From NCBI GenBank assembly GCA_041662445.1, contig JBAZSL010000020.1, positions 1 through 24,352 on the forward strand: a stretch of 24,352 nucleotides of DNA, written 5' to 3'. How positions within the stretch are numbered: position 1 is the first letter of the stretch; each line of letters begins with the position of its first letter. The DNA is from UASB124 sp041662445. GTDB taxonomy: Bacteria > Babelota > Babeliae > Babelales > RVW-14. Below are positions 1-7,174 of this stretch, piece by piece. The notes beneath the pieces were generated by a model, which ran no database searches, was not told the origin of the DNA, and worked only from the letters and a program-made list of their open reading frames with translations. A program made the translations under genes and the position numbers.

Positions 1-1129
1 TCGTAATATTTGTTTGATCGCGATCGATGTGATAAGCGTGCTCTTTGCCATAGTTGAGGGCAAATTCGCCGCCGCATTCAAAGTTTTTGTAAGAGTATTC
101 AATTTGCATGCCATAGGATCCCCAATCGGTTTTTCCATCAACAGGGACGTCTATTTTTTGATCAGATGCAGCGTTATAAAAAATATAAGGTTCAAAATAG
201 AGTTCGCCATCTCTATCGCTTTTGAGTGCCTTCCATTTGATGCGACCAGCGATAAGATCATCGTCTTTGCTGACACCACGCCATGGAGTTGTACGACGTC
301 CAACAATGTAACGTTTTTCGATGTTAATGACGTCATCAAGGCTTTTGCCGCGTTCTTCAAACCGCGCATAATAGATATCGTAGCGCAAACGATCTTTGAT
401 GATTTCACCGGTTAAATTAATACCAGGAGCCGATTTGTCTTCTGAGTAACTGTATAGTCCGAGAAGCTCTTTATTCAGACCGTAATATCCGCCAAGGGCT
501 ATGCCGCGTCCTATGTCAAAAGGGAACCAACCCATCTTAAGGTATTGAATATCCTCTCCCCTGGCACCAAACGCTGCATTCAAACTGAATTTAAGCCAAG
601 CATCCTTGAACCATGTTAATGTTTTGCCCGATGTATGGGAGTGCTGTCCAAAAATAGTAGTGATATTACTACGGTTAAATCGAATGTTGCTTGGTCCAAT
701 CGGGCCAGAATCTTTATCGGCATATGTCAGTGCTTTACCCCATATACCCTTGTGGCGTAGATCGGTAAAAATTTCAACGGCAGTATGCCCATATTTTTCG
801 TGTCCATAGGCGGCAGCCATTGTTAAATCCACCGTTTCTTTGAAAAACTGCTCCAAGTCAGGAATTTTGTCATTGAGCATGTACGTATGATCTTTGAAGT
901 AATAATCAACGCGCACTCTTCCGCCCAAGGTTAAATCAGCATCTCCTCTGGAGATCGTGAAAGGGCCTTTTTCGCCAGGGGTTGGCGTTTTCAAGCTTTC
1001 AACGCGTGTTATGGGTTGAGAAGCTTTCATTTTTTGCATAACGGACTTATTCGTCTCACCAGCAAGTGGAGCTCCCGTAATGCACAAAAAACCCATAACA
1101 ATAAGTAAAGCACCAGATGACGCTTTCAT
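1..1129 (-). CDS. Exported outer-membrane beta-barrel-like protein, partial at the left edge
   Basis: An open frame of 376 codons starts at an ATG (1129-1127) and runs off the window start without a stop. A good ribosome binding site (GAGGAG) lies just upstream. The first ~23 residues form a Sec signal peptide (MKASSGALLIVMGFLCITG, then a small-residue cleavage region). The mature part has alternating hydrophobic/polar strands rich in Gly, Tyr, Phe and charged residues (for example GGRVRVDYYF near residue 70 and GELYFEPYIFYNA near residue 320), as in porin-like barrels. No named family is recognised. The gene follows murC on the same strand after 154 bp and seems to have its own promoter. The missing C-terminus, where a terminal aromatic would support a barrel, lies outside the window. 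The coding call is strong; the barrel call is inference from composition. Confidence 0.8.
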   Translation of the reverse strand, partial: MKASSGALLIVMGFLCITGAPLAGETNKSVMQKMKASQPITRVESLKTPTPGEKGPFTISRGDADLTLGGRVRVDYYFKDHTYMLNDKIPDLEQFFKETVDLTMAAAYGHEKYGHTAVEIFTDLRHKGIWGKALTYADKDSGPIGPSNIRFNRSNITTIFGQHSHTSGKTLTWFKDAWLKFSLNAAFGARGEDIQYLKMGWFPFDIGRGIALGGYYGLNKELLGLYSYSEDKSAPGINLTGEIIKDRLRYDIYYARFEERGKSLDDVINIEKRYIVGRRTTPWRGVSKDDDLIAGRIKWKALKSDRDGELYFEPYIFYNAASDQKIDVPVDGKTDWGSYGMQIEYSYKNFECGGEFALNYGKEHAYHIDRDQTNIT

Positions 1130-1180
1130 CACACTCCTCATAAAAAAGTGGTAGTACAAAATAGCGAGAAACAACGTGCC

Positions 1181-1209
1181 AGAATCGCTAATCTTTTAGA
1201 TTTTGTCAA
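1181..1209 (-). promoter_or_regulatory. Candidate sigma70-type promoter for the barrel-like protein gene
   Basis: On the minus strand a perfect TTGACA -35 box (1209-1204) is followed after 17 bases by GATTCT (1186-1181), a weak -10 box with only 3 of 6 matches. It lies in the murC to barrel-gene gap and would give a leader of about 45 bases. The -35 match is striking; the -10 is poor. Confidence 0.4.
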
Positions 1210-1283
1210 TTGGCGTGAGGGGAAGATTTCCTAGCGTCCGAGCTCGCCAACTGTTATGTGACTTTCGCAAATTCGTTTTCTGG

Positions 1284-2699
1284 TTAGTTTTGAGCGAGGG
1301 CTTCGGCGATCTGATTAACCTTGCCCGCGCCAATAGTGAGCAAGAGATCTCCCTCGCGAATAACCGCACGCATTTGTTGCGCAATAGCCTCATACGTTTG
1401 AATGTATGCGACCTTAACTTTGGGGTTTGCCTGTTGAATGGCTTCAACAAGAAGGGCGGCGGTAATGCCAGGAATAGGGGCTTCGCTTGCAGGATAAATA
1501 TCGGTGATAAAGAGCGTGTCAATAGTGTAGGTTGTCTGGCTACCTGCAAAAGTTGCTACAAAATCATCCCATAGCTTTTGGGTGCGGGTAAATCGATGTG
1601 GTTGAAAAATAACATGAAGACGTTTTTGTGTTCTTTTTTGGGCCATGAGCAGCGTTGCTTTTATTTCGGTAGGATGATGACCGTAATCATCAAAAAGTTC
1701 TGCGCCATTACACATGCCCTTAAATTCAAAGCGTCGTTCGACGCCCTTAAATGTCTCCAGGGCGTGGGCAATGGTAATAAAGGGGACATCAAATTCCAAG
1801 CACAGTCCAATAGCGGCAAGAGCATTCAAAACGTTGTGCCGTCCCGGGATGCTGAGTGCAATACGGCCAAGTAATTTTTTCTCTTTTTGGTGCGAATCTG
1901 TTCTTTGTGTCATGGCGTAGACGTCAAAGATTGATGATGCAATACCCTGTTCAATAATGTCGCCCATAATATCAGCATCTTCACTTAATCCGTAGCGTAT
2001 AGTGCATACGTGCGGAAGGGGCAATATTGAGCGCACGTTAGCATCATCGATGCATACAAAGGCTTTGCCGTAAAAAGGTAGACGCGTCAAAAACTGCTTA
2101 AACGTTGTTTTAATATCTTCGATGTCAGTGTAGGTATCGAGATGTTCAGCATCAATATTGGTTACTACTGCCATGGTTGGCGAAAGATTGAGAAGTGAGC
2201 GATCGCTTTCATCAGCTTCGGCAATTAAAATTTCTCCGCCCCCGATTTTGGCGTTATTGGCAATATTTTTAAGTACGCCACCAATAATGACGGATGGCTG
2301 ACGATCTGCCTCAATCATAATGTGGGAAATGAGCGAGGTGGTAGTTGTTTTACCATGGGCACCTGAAACAGCAACACTGTACTTAGTGCGCATGAGCTCG
2401 CCGAGCATTAGCGCCCGTGGAATGACGGGAATACCCTTTTCAAGGGCTGCTAGGATTTCGGGAGAAGTTTGTTTAACCGCGGAGGAATACACCAGAACAT
2501 TTGCATCGTGAATGTGTGCCACATCATGGCCTTGATAGATTGTACAACCGATCGAGCGAAGATGATCGATGGTCTTTGATGCTCCGCCAAGGTCGCAACC
2601 TGATACGGTATAACCGCGTAATTGCAGAATTTCGGCAATGCCACTCATGCCTATGCCGCCGATTCCCATGAAATGCACATGTTCACGTTTTTTATACAT
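1284..2699 (-). CDS. murC: UDP-N-acetylmuramate--L-alanine ligase (MurC)
   Basis: Cytoplasmic enzyme that uses ATP to join L-alanine to UDP-MurNAc, the first peptide step of peptidoglycan precursor synthesis. The 471-residue length is normal. An N-terminal Rossmann motif GIGGIGMSGIA sits at residues 12-22, the P-loop GAHGKTTTT at 113-121, EADESD at 161-166, the central ligase motif NIDAEHLD near 181-188, GVERRFE at 319-325, DDYGHHPTE at 337-345 and PHRFTRT at 367-373. All three Mur-ligase domains are present. The ATG start is preceded by TAAGG eight bases upstream, and that TAA is also the stop codon of the aminotransferase gene. The two genes are 9 bp apart and probably cotranscribed and translationally coupled. 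The HIPHR/DDYGHHP pattern favours MurC over Mpl, and the length agrees. Confidence 0.97.
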   Translation of the reverse strand: MYKKREHVHFMGIGGIGMSGIAEILQLRGYTVSGCDLGGASKTIDHLRSIGCTIYQGHDVAHIHDANVLVYSSAVKQTSPEILAALEKGIPVIPRALMLGELMRTKYSVAVSGAHGKTTTTSLISHIMIEADRQPSVIIGGVLKNIANNAKIGGGEILIAEADESDRSLLNLSPTMAVVTNIDAEHLDTYTDIEDIKTTFKQFLTRLPFYGKAFVCIDDANVRSILPLPHVCTIRYGLSEDADIMGDIIEQGIASSIFDVYAMTQRTDSHQKEKKLLGRIALSIPGRHNVLNALAAIGLCLEFDVPFITIAHALETFKGVERRFEFKGMCNGAELFDDYGHHPTEIKATLLMAQKRTQKRLHVIFQPHRFTRTQKLWDDFVATFAGSQTTYTIDTLFITDIYPASEAPIPGITAALLVEAIQQANPKVKVAYIQTYEAIAQQMRAVIREGDLLLTIGAGKVNQIAEALAQN

Positions 2700-2708
2700 A
2701 ATCGTGCC

Positions 2709-3854
2709 TTAGATAAAGAATTTTACCAGACGCGTAATACCCTCGCGTAAAATTTCAGCGTCACGAGCATAACACAAACGCAAGAATGGAGCTCCTGAGG
2801 GTCCAAATGATTGTCCTGGGACCAATGAAACTTTGGCTTGCTGCAAGATGCTCATGCACAAATCGGTGGCATTGATATGAGGCGTTTTGAAGAAAATAAA
2901 AAGACCACCTTCTGGCGTATTAATCTGTAATAGATTTTGTGCAACTAATGGCTGCAAAAGCTCCATAGCAAGATCTCGATTATTTTTGACCAATGTGTGT
3001 AATGATGCGGTAAGTTCTGGATGATCAAGCGCGAAAAGAGCCGCATATTGCGCAGTGTTGTTAAGACAATTAAGGAGGGCATCCTGCATGCCTGCAAGGG
3101 CTTTTGTAATGTGAGGAGGAACTACCAGATATCCAATGCGCCATCCGCTCATGGCCATGTTCTTTGAGAACGTGTTGGCGCAGATGATCCATTCGCTTTG
3201 TGCAACAAGCGGCAATGCTGTTTGATATTCAGGCGTAAAAGCATAATCACGATATGCCTCATCAATAACCAAAAAGATGCTGTGTTGTTCACACCATGCT
3301 TGAAGCTCACGAATGGCGGAGAGCGGAATAACCATACCGGATGGATTGCCGGGATTGGTCAGAATAATTATTTTTGTTTTCTTGGTTGTTGCTGCTTTGA
3401 TCTTTTCAACATCGAGAACAAAGTCGTAGGTGGTATCTGTCATCGTGAGCATCGAGACATACACGGGAACACTGCGTGAAGCTTGAGCAAGTATACCGTA
3501 GGCTGGATACGTTGGTTCGGGAATAATAACTTCGTCGCCAGGCTCTAAAATTGAAAAATACAAGAGAGCAAGTCCCCCGATACATCCATGCGTGGGAATA
3601 ATAGCTTCTGTGCTTATTGATGTGTGGTATTGGTGCGAAAGCACCGCTGCAAGCTTTTCGCGAAGCGTCTTGAGGCCCCAACAACTTTCGTAGTAATCGG
3701 TTTTGTCGGTGCGCATCAATGTTTGAATGTAGTCTTTGATCTGTTGGGGAATGCCGCCCAGTTTTACGGATCCCTGTGAAAGTGAAATATATTCATCACT
3801 ACTTTTGGCAATCTCTTCGATCCTTTTGATGCCAGAAAGCGGAATTTCTAACAT
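2709..3854 (-). CDS. PLP-dependent class I/II aminotransferase, substrate unknown
   Basis: Fold-type I aminotransferase of the aspartate aminotransferase superfamily, 381 residues from the preferred start. Seen motifs: NPGNPSG (167-173), DEAY (198-201) and SKNMAMSGWRIGY, where Lys231 should form the Schiff base with PLP. A conserved arginine for the substrate carboxylate sits in the late FLRLCYA segment. The frame can be extended 12 codons upstream to a TTG, but the ATG at 3854-3852 has a well-placed AAGGAT six bases before it, so that start is chosen. The stop overlaps the murC ribosome binding site, which suggests an operon. The link to murC raises the possibility of a role in amino acid supply for cell-wall peptides, but sequence alone does not tell the substrate (aspartate, alanine, aromatic or other). 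Confidence 0.93.
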   Translation of the reverse strand: MLEIPLSGIKRIEEIAKSSDEYISLSQGSVKLGGIPQQIKDYIQTLMRTDKTDYYESCWGLKTLREKLAAVLSHQYHTSISTEAIIPTHGCIGGLALLYFSILEPGDEVIIPEPTYPAYGILAQASRSVPVYVSMLTMTDTTYDFVLDVEKIKAATTKKTKIIILTNPGNPSGMVIPLSAIRELQAWCEQHSIFLVIDEAYRDYAFTPEYQTALPLVAQSEWIICANTFSKNMAMSGWRIGYLVVPPHITKALAGMQDALLNCLNNTAQYAALFALDHPELTASLHTLVKNNRDLAMELLQPLVAQNLLQINTPEGGLFIFFKTPHINATDLCMSILQQAKVSLVPGQSFGPSGAPFLRLCYARDAEILREGITRLVKFFI

Positions 3855-3895
3855 GGAACGATCCTTGTAAGGTATGTACATAAATTCCAAACAGG

Positions 3896-3925
3896 ATGTT
3901 AGTTATACAACAAATTAATCGTCAA
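3896..3925 (-). promoter_or_regulatory. Candidate promoter for aminotransferase-murC
   Basis: On the minus strand TTGACG (3925-3920) and TAACAT (3901-3896) are separated by 18 bases, with 5 of 6 and 4 of 6 consensus matches. The predicted start of transcription would be about 35 bases before the preferred aminotransferase ATG. Cotranscription from the upstream membrane protein gene is also possible. Confidence 0.35.
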
Positions 3926-3941
3926 GGACAGAAAAATCTGT

Positions 3942-4475
3942 TTACCCGTTTGCCAAAACATTGATTGCAATGACCAAATCGTAGCGAACCATGTAAAGAA
4001 GAAGGCCTAGCCCGCCAAGTAAAATAAGATGACGCATAAGCGTATGGAGCGCTTCGTGTGCACGATAGTTTTGCATGCCGACAATGACTCTATACCATGT
4101 ACCGGCAGCTGCTACAGCAAAAATCGGCCAGTAAGAAGGTGTTATAAAAACGCGATGAAGAATTGTTGTGGGGATCGTCTCGATATAAATTTCTGGCTTA
4201 AGTGCGATGGCTGCGGCGTTAAGAAATACGGCAAGGCACCAAAAATAAACTTCGGGGAAAATGGGATATTTAAAAAAGATGCGAGATGGTGCGCCGATTA
4301 AAAAACGTCCATGTGCTGCTGGAACGCACAAAATATAGGCTGACCAACTCAAAAGTACAATAACAATACCATCCAGAAAGCCATGACGGACTATTTCATA
4401 AGCTGCGAAAAGCACAATGATGCAACCGATAGGAATAACGGTTAAGAGGTATGTTGGGATAAAACGCTTCTTCAC
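3942..4475 (-). CDS. Small polytopic inner-membrane protein of unknown function
   Basis: A 177-residue, strongly hydrophobic protein. About five membrane segments can be seen: residues ~8-27, ~35-52, ~75-92, ~112-127 and ~148-165, joined by short basic loops. No catalytic motif or known family is recognised. The start is a GTG with two overlapping Shine-Dalgarno stretches (AAGGAG and AAGGAT) just upstream. Its neighbours are the tRNA-Ala gene upstream and the aminotransferase downstream, both on the same strand. The length, ribosome binding site and continuous hydrophobic periodicity support a real gene, but no function can be assigned. Confidence 0.82.
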   Translation of the reverse strand: MKKRFIPTYLLTVIPIGCIIVLFAAYEIVRHGFLDGIVIVLLSWSAYILCVPAAHGRFLIGAPSRIFFKYPIFPEVYFWCLAVFLNAAAIALKPEIYIETIPTTILHRVFITPSYWPIFAVAAAGTWYRVIVGMQNYRAHEALHTLMRHLILLGGLGLLLYMVRYDLVIAINVLANG

Positions 4476-4514
4476 GAGATCCTTTCTCCTTGGAAAACGT
4501 GAATCGGACTTGCC

Positions 4515-4590
4515 CGTCTTCGCTAGTTTGCCTTATGCAAATGGCTCGCCATACGTAGCCACGAACGAAGTGAGGGCGTAGTATGGAGCT
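4515..4590. repeat. Imperfect inverted repeats at and beyond the tRNA-Ala 3' end
   Basis: Downstream of the tRNA (reading the minus strand) the segment GCTCCATACTACGCC, which starts inside the tRNA acceptor, can pair with GGCTACGTATGGCGAGC further on, leaving a 13-base apical region that itself holds CAC/GTG. A second small hairpin, TTTGC-ATAAG-GCAAA, follows. The inverted repeats are visible by eye. They could be tRNA transcript-processing structures, a terminator without a T-tract, or a small dispersed repeat; one copy cannot tell. Confidence 0.45.
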
Positions 4591-4656
4591 AACCGGACTC
4601 GAACCGGTGACCCCATGCATGCCATGCATGTGCTCTACCAACTGAGCTATAGCCCC
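4584..4656 (-). tRNA. tRNA-Ala, anticodon GGC
   Basis: A complete 73-base cloverleaf reads on the minus strand. The acceptor is GGGGCTA paired with TAGCTCC and includes the G3-U70 wobble that identifies alanine tRNAs. The D-arm is GCTC/GAGC with an AGTTGGTA loop. The anticodon stem CATGC/GCATG has loop ATGGCAT, giving anticodon GGC. The T-arm is ACCGG/CCGGT with loop TTCGAGT, and the discriminator is A. The bases after the discriminator are TAC, so CCA is not encoded and must be added enzymatically. The divergent neighbour encodes exactly that enzyme. Confidence 0.97.
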
Positions 4657-4677
4657 GCACGTAATTATTTCCAGTAA

Positions 4678-4706
4678 ATTCTATGCAATCTCGACAAAAA
4701 GCGCAA
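4678..4706 (-). promoter_or_regulatory. Candidate promoter of tRNA-Ala
   Basis: On the minus strand TTGCGC (4706-4701) lies 17 bases before TAGAAT (4683-4678). The -10 box matches 5 of 6 and the -35 matches 3 of 6. Initiation about 15 bases upstream of the mature tRNA end would follow, a usual spacing. Confidence 0.45.
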
Positions 4707-4721
4707 GCGGCATACTATACT
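4691..4721 (+). promoter_or_regulatory. Candidate promoter of cca, overlapping the divergent tRNA promoter
   Basis: TATACT at 4716-4721 is a good -10 box. TCGACA at 4691-4696 is a 5-of-6 -35 box at a long 19-base spacing. Transcription would start about 24 bases before the cca ATG. The elements interleave with those of the divergent tRNA-Ala promoter. Confidence 0.4.
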
Positions 4722-4751
4722 AAAAACTTTATTGCATGCAAAAGGTGATGT

Positions 4752-6257
4752 ATGAATGATACGAAGACTCCTCATTTTAAACAGTTTTTCGACATTGTGC
4801 GTATGCTTGCTCCCATTGCACAGAGCATCAAAAATGCTGGCGGCGTAGTCTATCTTGTTGGCGGCTGCGTGCGCGATGTGGTTATGGGCAGAGAACTCAA
4901 AGATTTGGATATAGAGGTTCACAAACTCTCGCTTGATGCTTTGGAGCGTACGCTCGCTCATCATGGCACGGTGATGTTGGTGGGCAAGAAATTTGGCGTA
5001 TTGCGTATTGCCGGATATGACATTGATTGGTCGCTTCCACGAACCGACAGTAAGGGAAGAAAGCCATCTGTCGAAATTAATCCTGCGATGACTATTGAGC
5101 AGGCGTGCCGCCGCCGTGACGTAACGATGAATGCCATGGCAATTAATCTTAATGACGTGCTTGAGTCTCAGAACGACATTATGAATAAACTTGCTCAGCA
5201 TGATGCCGATGTTGCACGTGTTCTTGGTGTGATTGATCCCTACGGAGGCCTCGACGATATTGCGCATAAGCGTTTGCGGGCCGTTGACGAGATACTTTTC
5301 CTTGAAGACCCATTAAGATTTTATCGCGTCATGCAATTTATTGGTCGGTTTGACATGACACCCGATGAACGCCTTGCTGCGATATGCCGAACCATGAAAC
5401 TGTATGATGATGCAACACACGCACCACTTTCGTGTGAACGCATTCATGAAGAAATGAAAAAGCTCTTGCTCAGATCCAACTCTCCTTCAAAAGGATTTAG
5501 ATGGCTTGCTGAACTTGGTAGGTTGCAGGAGCTATTCCCAGAGCTGCACGCGCTTATTGGAGTTCCTCAGCCGGTAAACTTTCATCCTGAAGGTGATGTT
5601 TTTGAGCACACCATGCAATCACTTGATGCTTCTGCGCGGTTGCCCTATTACACCGATCAACCGCATATGACGGCAACCGAAGAAAAATTAATGGTTATGC
5701 TCAGCCTTTTATGCCACGATCTTGGCAAGCCCATTGTAATTGATGATCAGATGCACTTTTATTGTCATGAAGAAGTTGGTGCAATTCTTGCAAAGAAACT
5801 GCTTAAAAAGCTTACGGCGAACAAGACCATGATCGAGGCGGTATGCAAAATGGTGCGGCATCATCTCCAGCCGTTCACCTTTCTTGATCAGGGCGCAAAA
5901 CAGGCGGCGTATAAGCGACTTGCGCTCAAGCTTTCACCGGAGGTAACCATGCGGCAACTTGGCCTCTTGTCGCTTGCAGATCACCAAGGAACCAATCCTA
6001 ACGGGCACGAACCGCTGACCGAAAAAGCTCATGAGCTCTATCACCAATTTTTGGCGGTAGCAGAACAGGCAACCGTTGCTCACGGGCCAGAGGCGCCGGT
6101 GCTGTTGGGACGGCATCTGCGTGATGTTGTATCACCTGGTCCTGAAATGGGGAAACTTCTCAAAGAAGCTTATCGCATACAGGTTGAAGAAGGCCTCAAA
6201 GACTTGGAAGCCCTCAAGCGACGTGTTCTAAAATTACGAGATGATAAATTGGCCTGA
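4752..6257 (+). CDS. cca: CCA tRNA nucleotidyltransferase with HD domain
   Basis: Adds or repairs the 3'-terminal CCA of tRNAs from CTP and ATP. The 501 residues have the class II nucleotidyltransferase order. The head motif GGCVRD is at 37-42, the two metal-binding acidic residues are in DLDIEV at 51-56, and RRDVTMNAMA at 121-130 is followed by DPYGGLDDI near 162-170. A C-terminal HD phosphohydrolase-type domain has His286 (VFEHT) and the HD pair His322-Asp323 (LLCHDLGKP). Poly(A) polymerases share the head, but the HD domain and the motif set favour a CCA enzyme. AAGGTGAT precedes the ATG. The tRNA-Ala gene next door lacks CCA, so the enzyme is needed. Its last 88 bp overlap a convergent gene on the other strand. 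Confidence 0.93.
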   Translation: MNDTKTPHFKQFFDIVRMLAPIAQSIKNAGGVVYLVGGCVRDVVMGRELKDLDIEVHKLSLDALERTLAHHGTVMLVGKKFGVLRIAGYDIDWSLPRTDSKGRKPSVEINPAMTIEQACRRRDVTMNAMAINLNDVLESQNDIMNKLAQHDADVARVLGVIDPYGGLDDIAHKRLRAVDEILFLEDPLRFYRVMQFIGRFDMTPDERLAAICRTMKLYDDATHAPLSCERIHEEMKKLLLRSNSPSKGFRWLAELGRLQELFPELHALIGVPQPVNFHPEGDVFEHTMQSLDASARLPYYTDQPHMTATEEKLMVMLSLLCHDLGKPIVIDDQMHFYCHEEVGAILAKKLLKKLTANKTMIEAVCKMVRHHLQPFTFLDQGAKQAAYKRLALKLSPEVTMRQLGLLSLADHQGTNPNGHEPLTEKAHELYHQFLAVAEQATVAHGPEAPVLLGRHLRDVVSPGPEMGKLLKEAYRIQVEEGLKDLEALKRRVLKLRDDKLA

Positions 6258-7147
6258 GGTTTGAATTGTTGCGTTTCCAAAAGTGACAACGCTCTCTTTG
6301 TTTCAGCCGCTGGTATCATACCGGCGATTTTTGTTAACCATGTTGCGAATTTCTCTTTATCTTTTTCGCCAAAAGGACCGATTTCTGGGTTCCCTTCAGG
6401 TGTTTTTTTAAATGCTTCTGATGATGCTTGCGACAAGAAATTTTCGAATTTTCGCAACGTTTCCGGCGATGCTTCTTTGGCGGTAGTGTTGATGAAATCA
6501 GTGATGGTGTTCATAAAAAGTGATTTCTCTGCGCGCAAATCAATGGAGAATTCTTTGTATTTTGCGAAGAGTTCCATAAAATTTTTAAGAATGGGAGAGA
6601 GTGCATCAATTTGTGTGTCAATGGATGCGCTTTTCTCAAATGAAGTTTTTACGTCAAGAATATTGACTGAAAGCTTAAGCATATCAATTGCTCGATCGCC
6701 AAATTTTCGCGTTGCCAAAAGAGTTGCGAAAACAGGCTGAGCTTTTGCTTTTTCAAACAACAGGAGCATCTTTTTGAAATCACCAATTATATTGTCTCTG
6801 AATGCGTCGGTTCGTTTTTCTGGGTCCGTTCCCATGACGATGATTTTGTCGAAACGGTTATTGTAATAGTTTTGAAGATTGAGGCCTAAGAGGGAAACGA
6901 TGGAGAGATTCTGTTGTTGTATGGCTGGCGCTGTCGGCGGGAGAGCTGGGGCAGCAGTTGGCATACTTGGTGTTGATGGAGCAGGAGAAAGCGCTACCGG
7001 TGATGGGGCTGCAACAACTTGTTGTGGCGGTTGTGGGGCCGCGGGAGCTGGTGCTGCGGCTGGCATTGGTGCAACCGCAGTTGGGTTATCGACCGAAAAA
7101 AGCATGGTGTTGGTGCATATCACAACAATCAATATTAAACGTTTCAT
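6170..7147 (-). CDS. Exported protein with Pro/Ala-rich linker, unknown function
   Basis: 325 residues. A signal peptide (residues 1 to ~19, MKRLILIVVICTNTMLFSV) is followed by a low-complexity Pro/Ala/Val stretch to about residue 76. A helical, charged domain then runs to about residue 290 with heptad-like spacing. No family is recognised. The ATG has AAGGAA six bases upstream. It lies 27 bp after a second Pro/Ala-rich exported gene on the same strand, so the two are probably an operon. The last ~30 residues are very basic (many Arg, Lys and Ser) and are encoded opposite the end of cca. This tail differs in character from the rest and may be recent read-through into the neighbour after loss of an earlier stop. 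Confidence 0.8.
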   Translation of the reverse strand: MKRLILIVVICTNTMLFSVDNPTAVAPMPAAAPAPAAPQPPQQVVAAPSPVALSPAPSTPSMPTAAPALPPTAPAIQQQNLSIVSLLGLNLQNYYNNRFDKIIVMGTDPEKRTDAFRDNIIGDFKKMLLLFEKAKAQPVFATLLATRKFGDRAIDMLKLSVNILDVKTSFEKSASIDTQIDALSPILKNFMELFAKYKEFSIDLRAEKSLFMNTITDFINTTAKEASPETLRKFENFLSQASSEAFKKTPEGNPEIGPFGEKDKEKFATWLTKIAGMIPAAETKRALSLLETQQFKPQANLSSRNFRTRRLRASKSLRPSSTCMR

Positions 7148-7174
7148 AAGTTTCCTTCTCTTCTACTTTTAATC

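Noticed and set aside
1578..1874. A 98-codon plus-strand frame inside murC
   Set aside because: It lies entirely opposite a clearly conserved gene, has no ribosome binding site and shows no recognisable protein features.
4396..4641. An 81-codon minus-strand frame reading through the tRNA
   Set aside because: It translates the tRNA-Ala gene (VTGSSPVSS is the T-arm in translation) and the hydrophobic protein start region; it is a known artefact.
6261..6740. A 159-codon plus-strand frame opposite the Pro/Ala-rich gene
   Set aside because: It is antisense to an exported protein with a good start and signal peptide. It begins 3 bp after the cca stop but has no ribosome binding site, and its composition follows the complement of the other strand.
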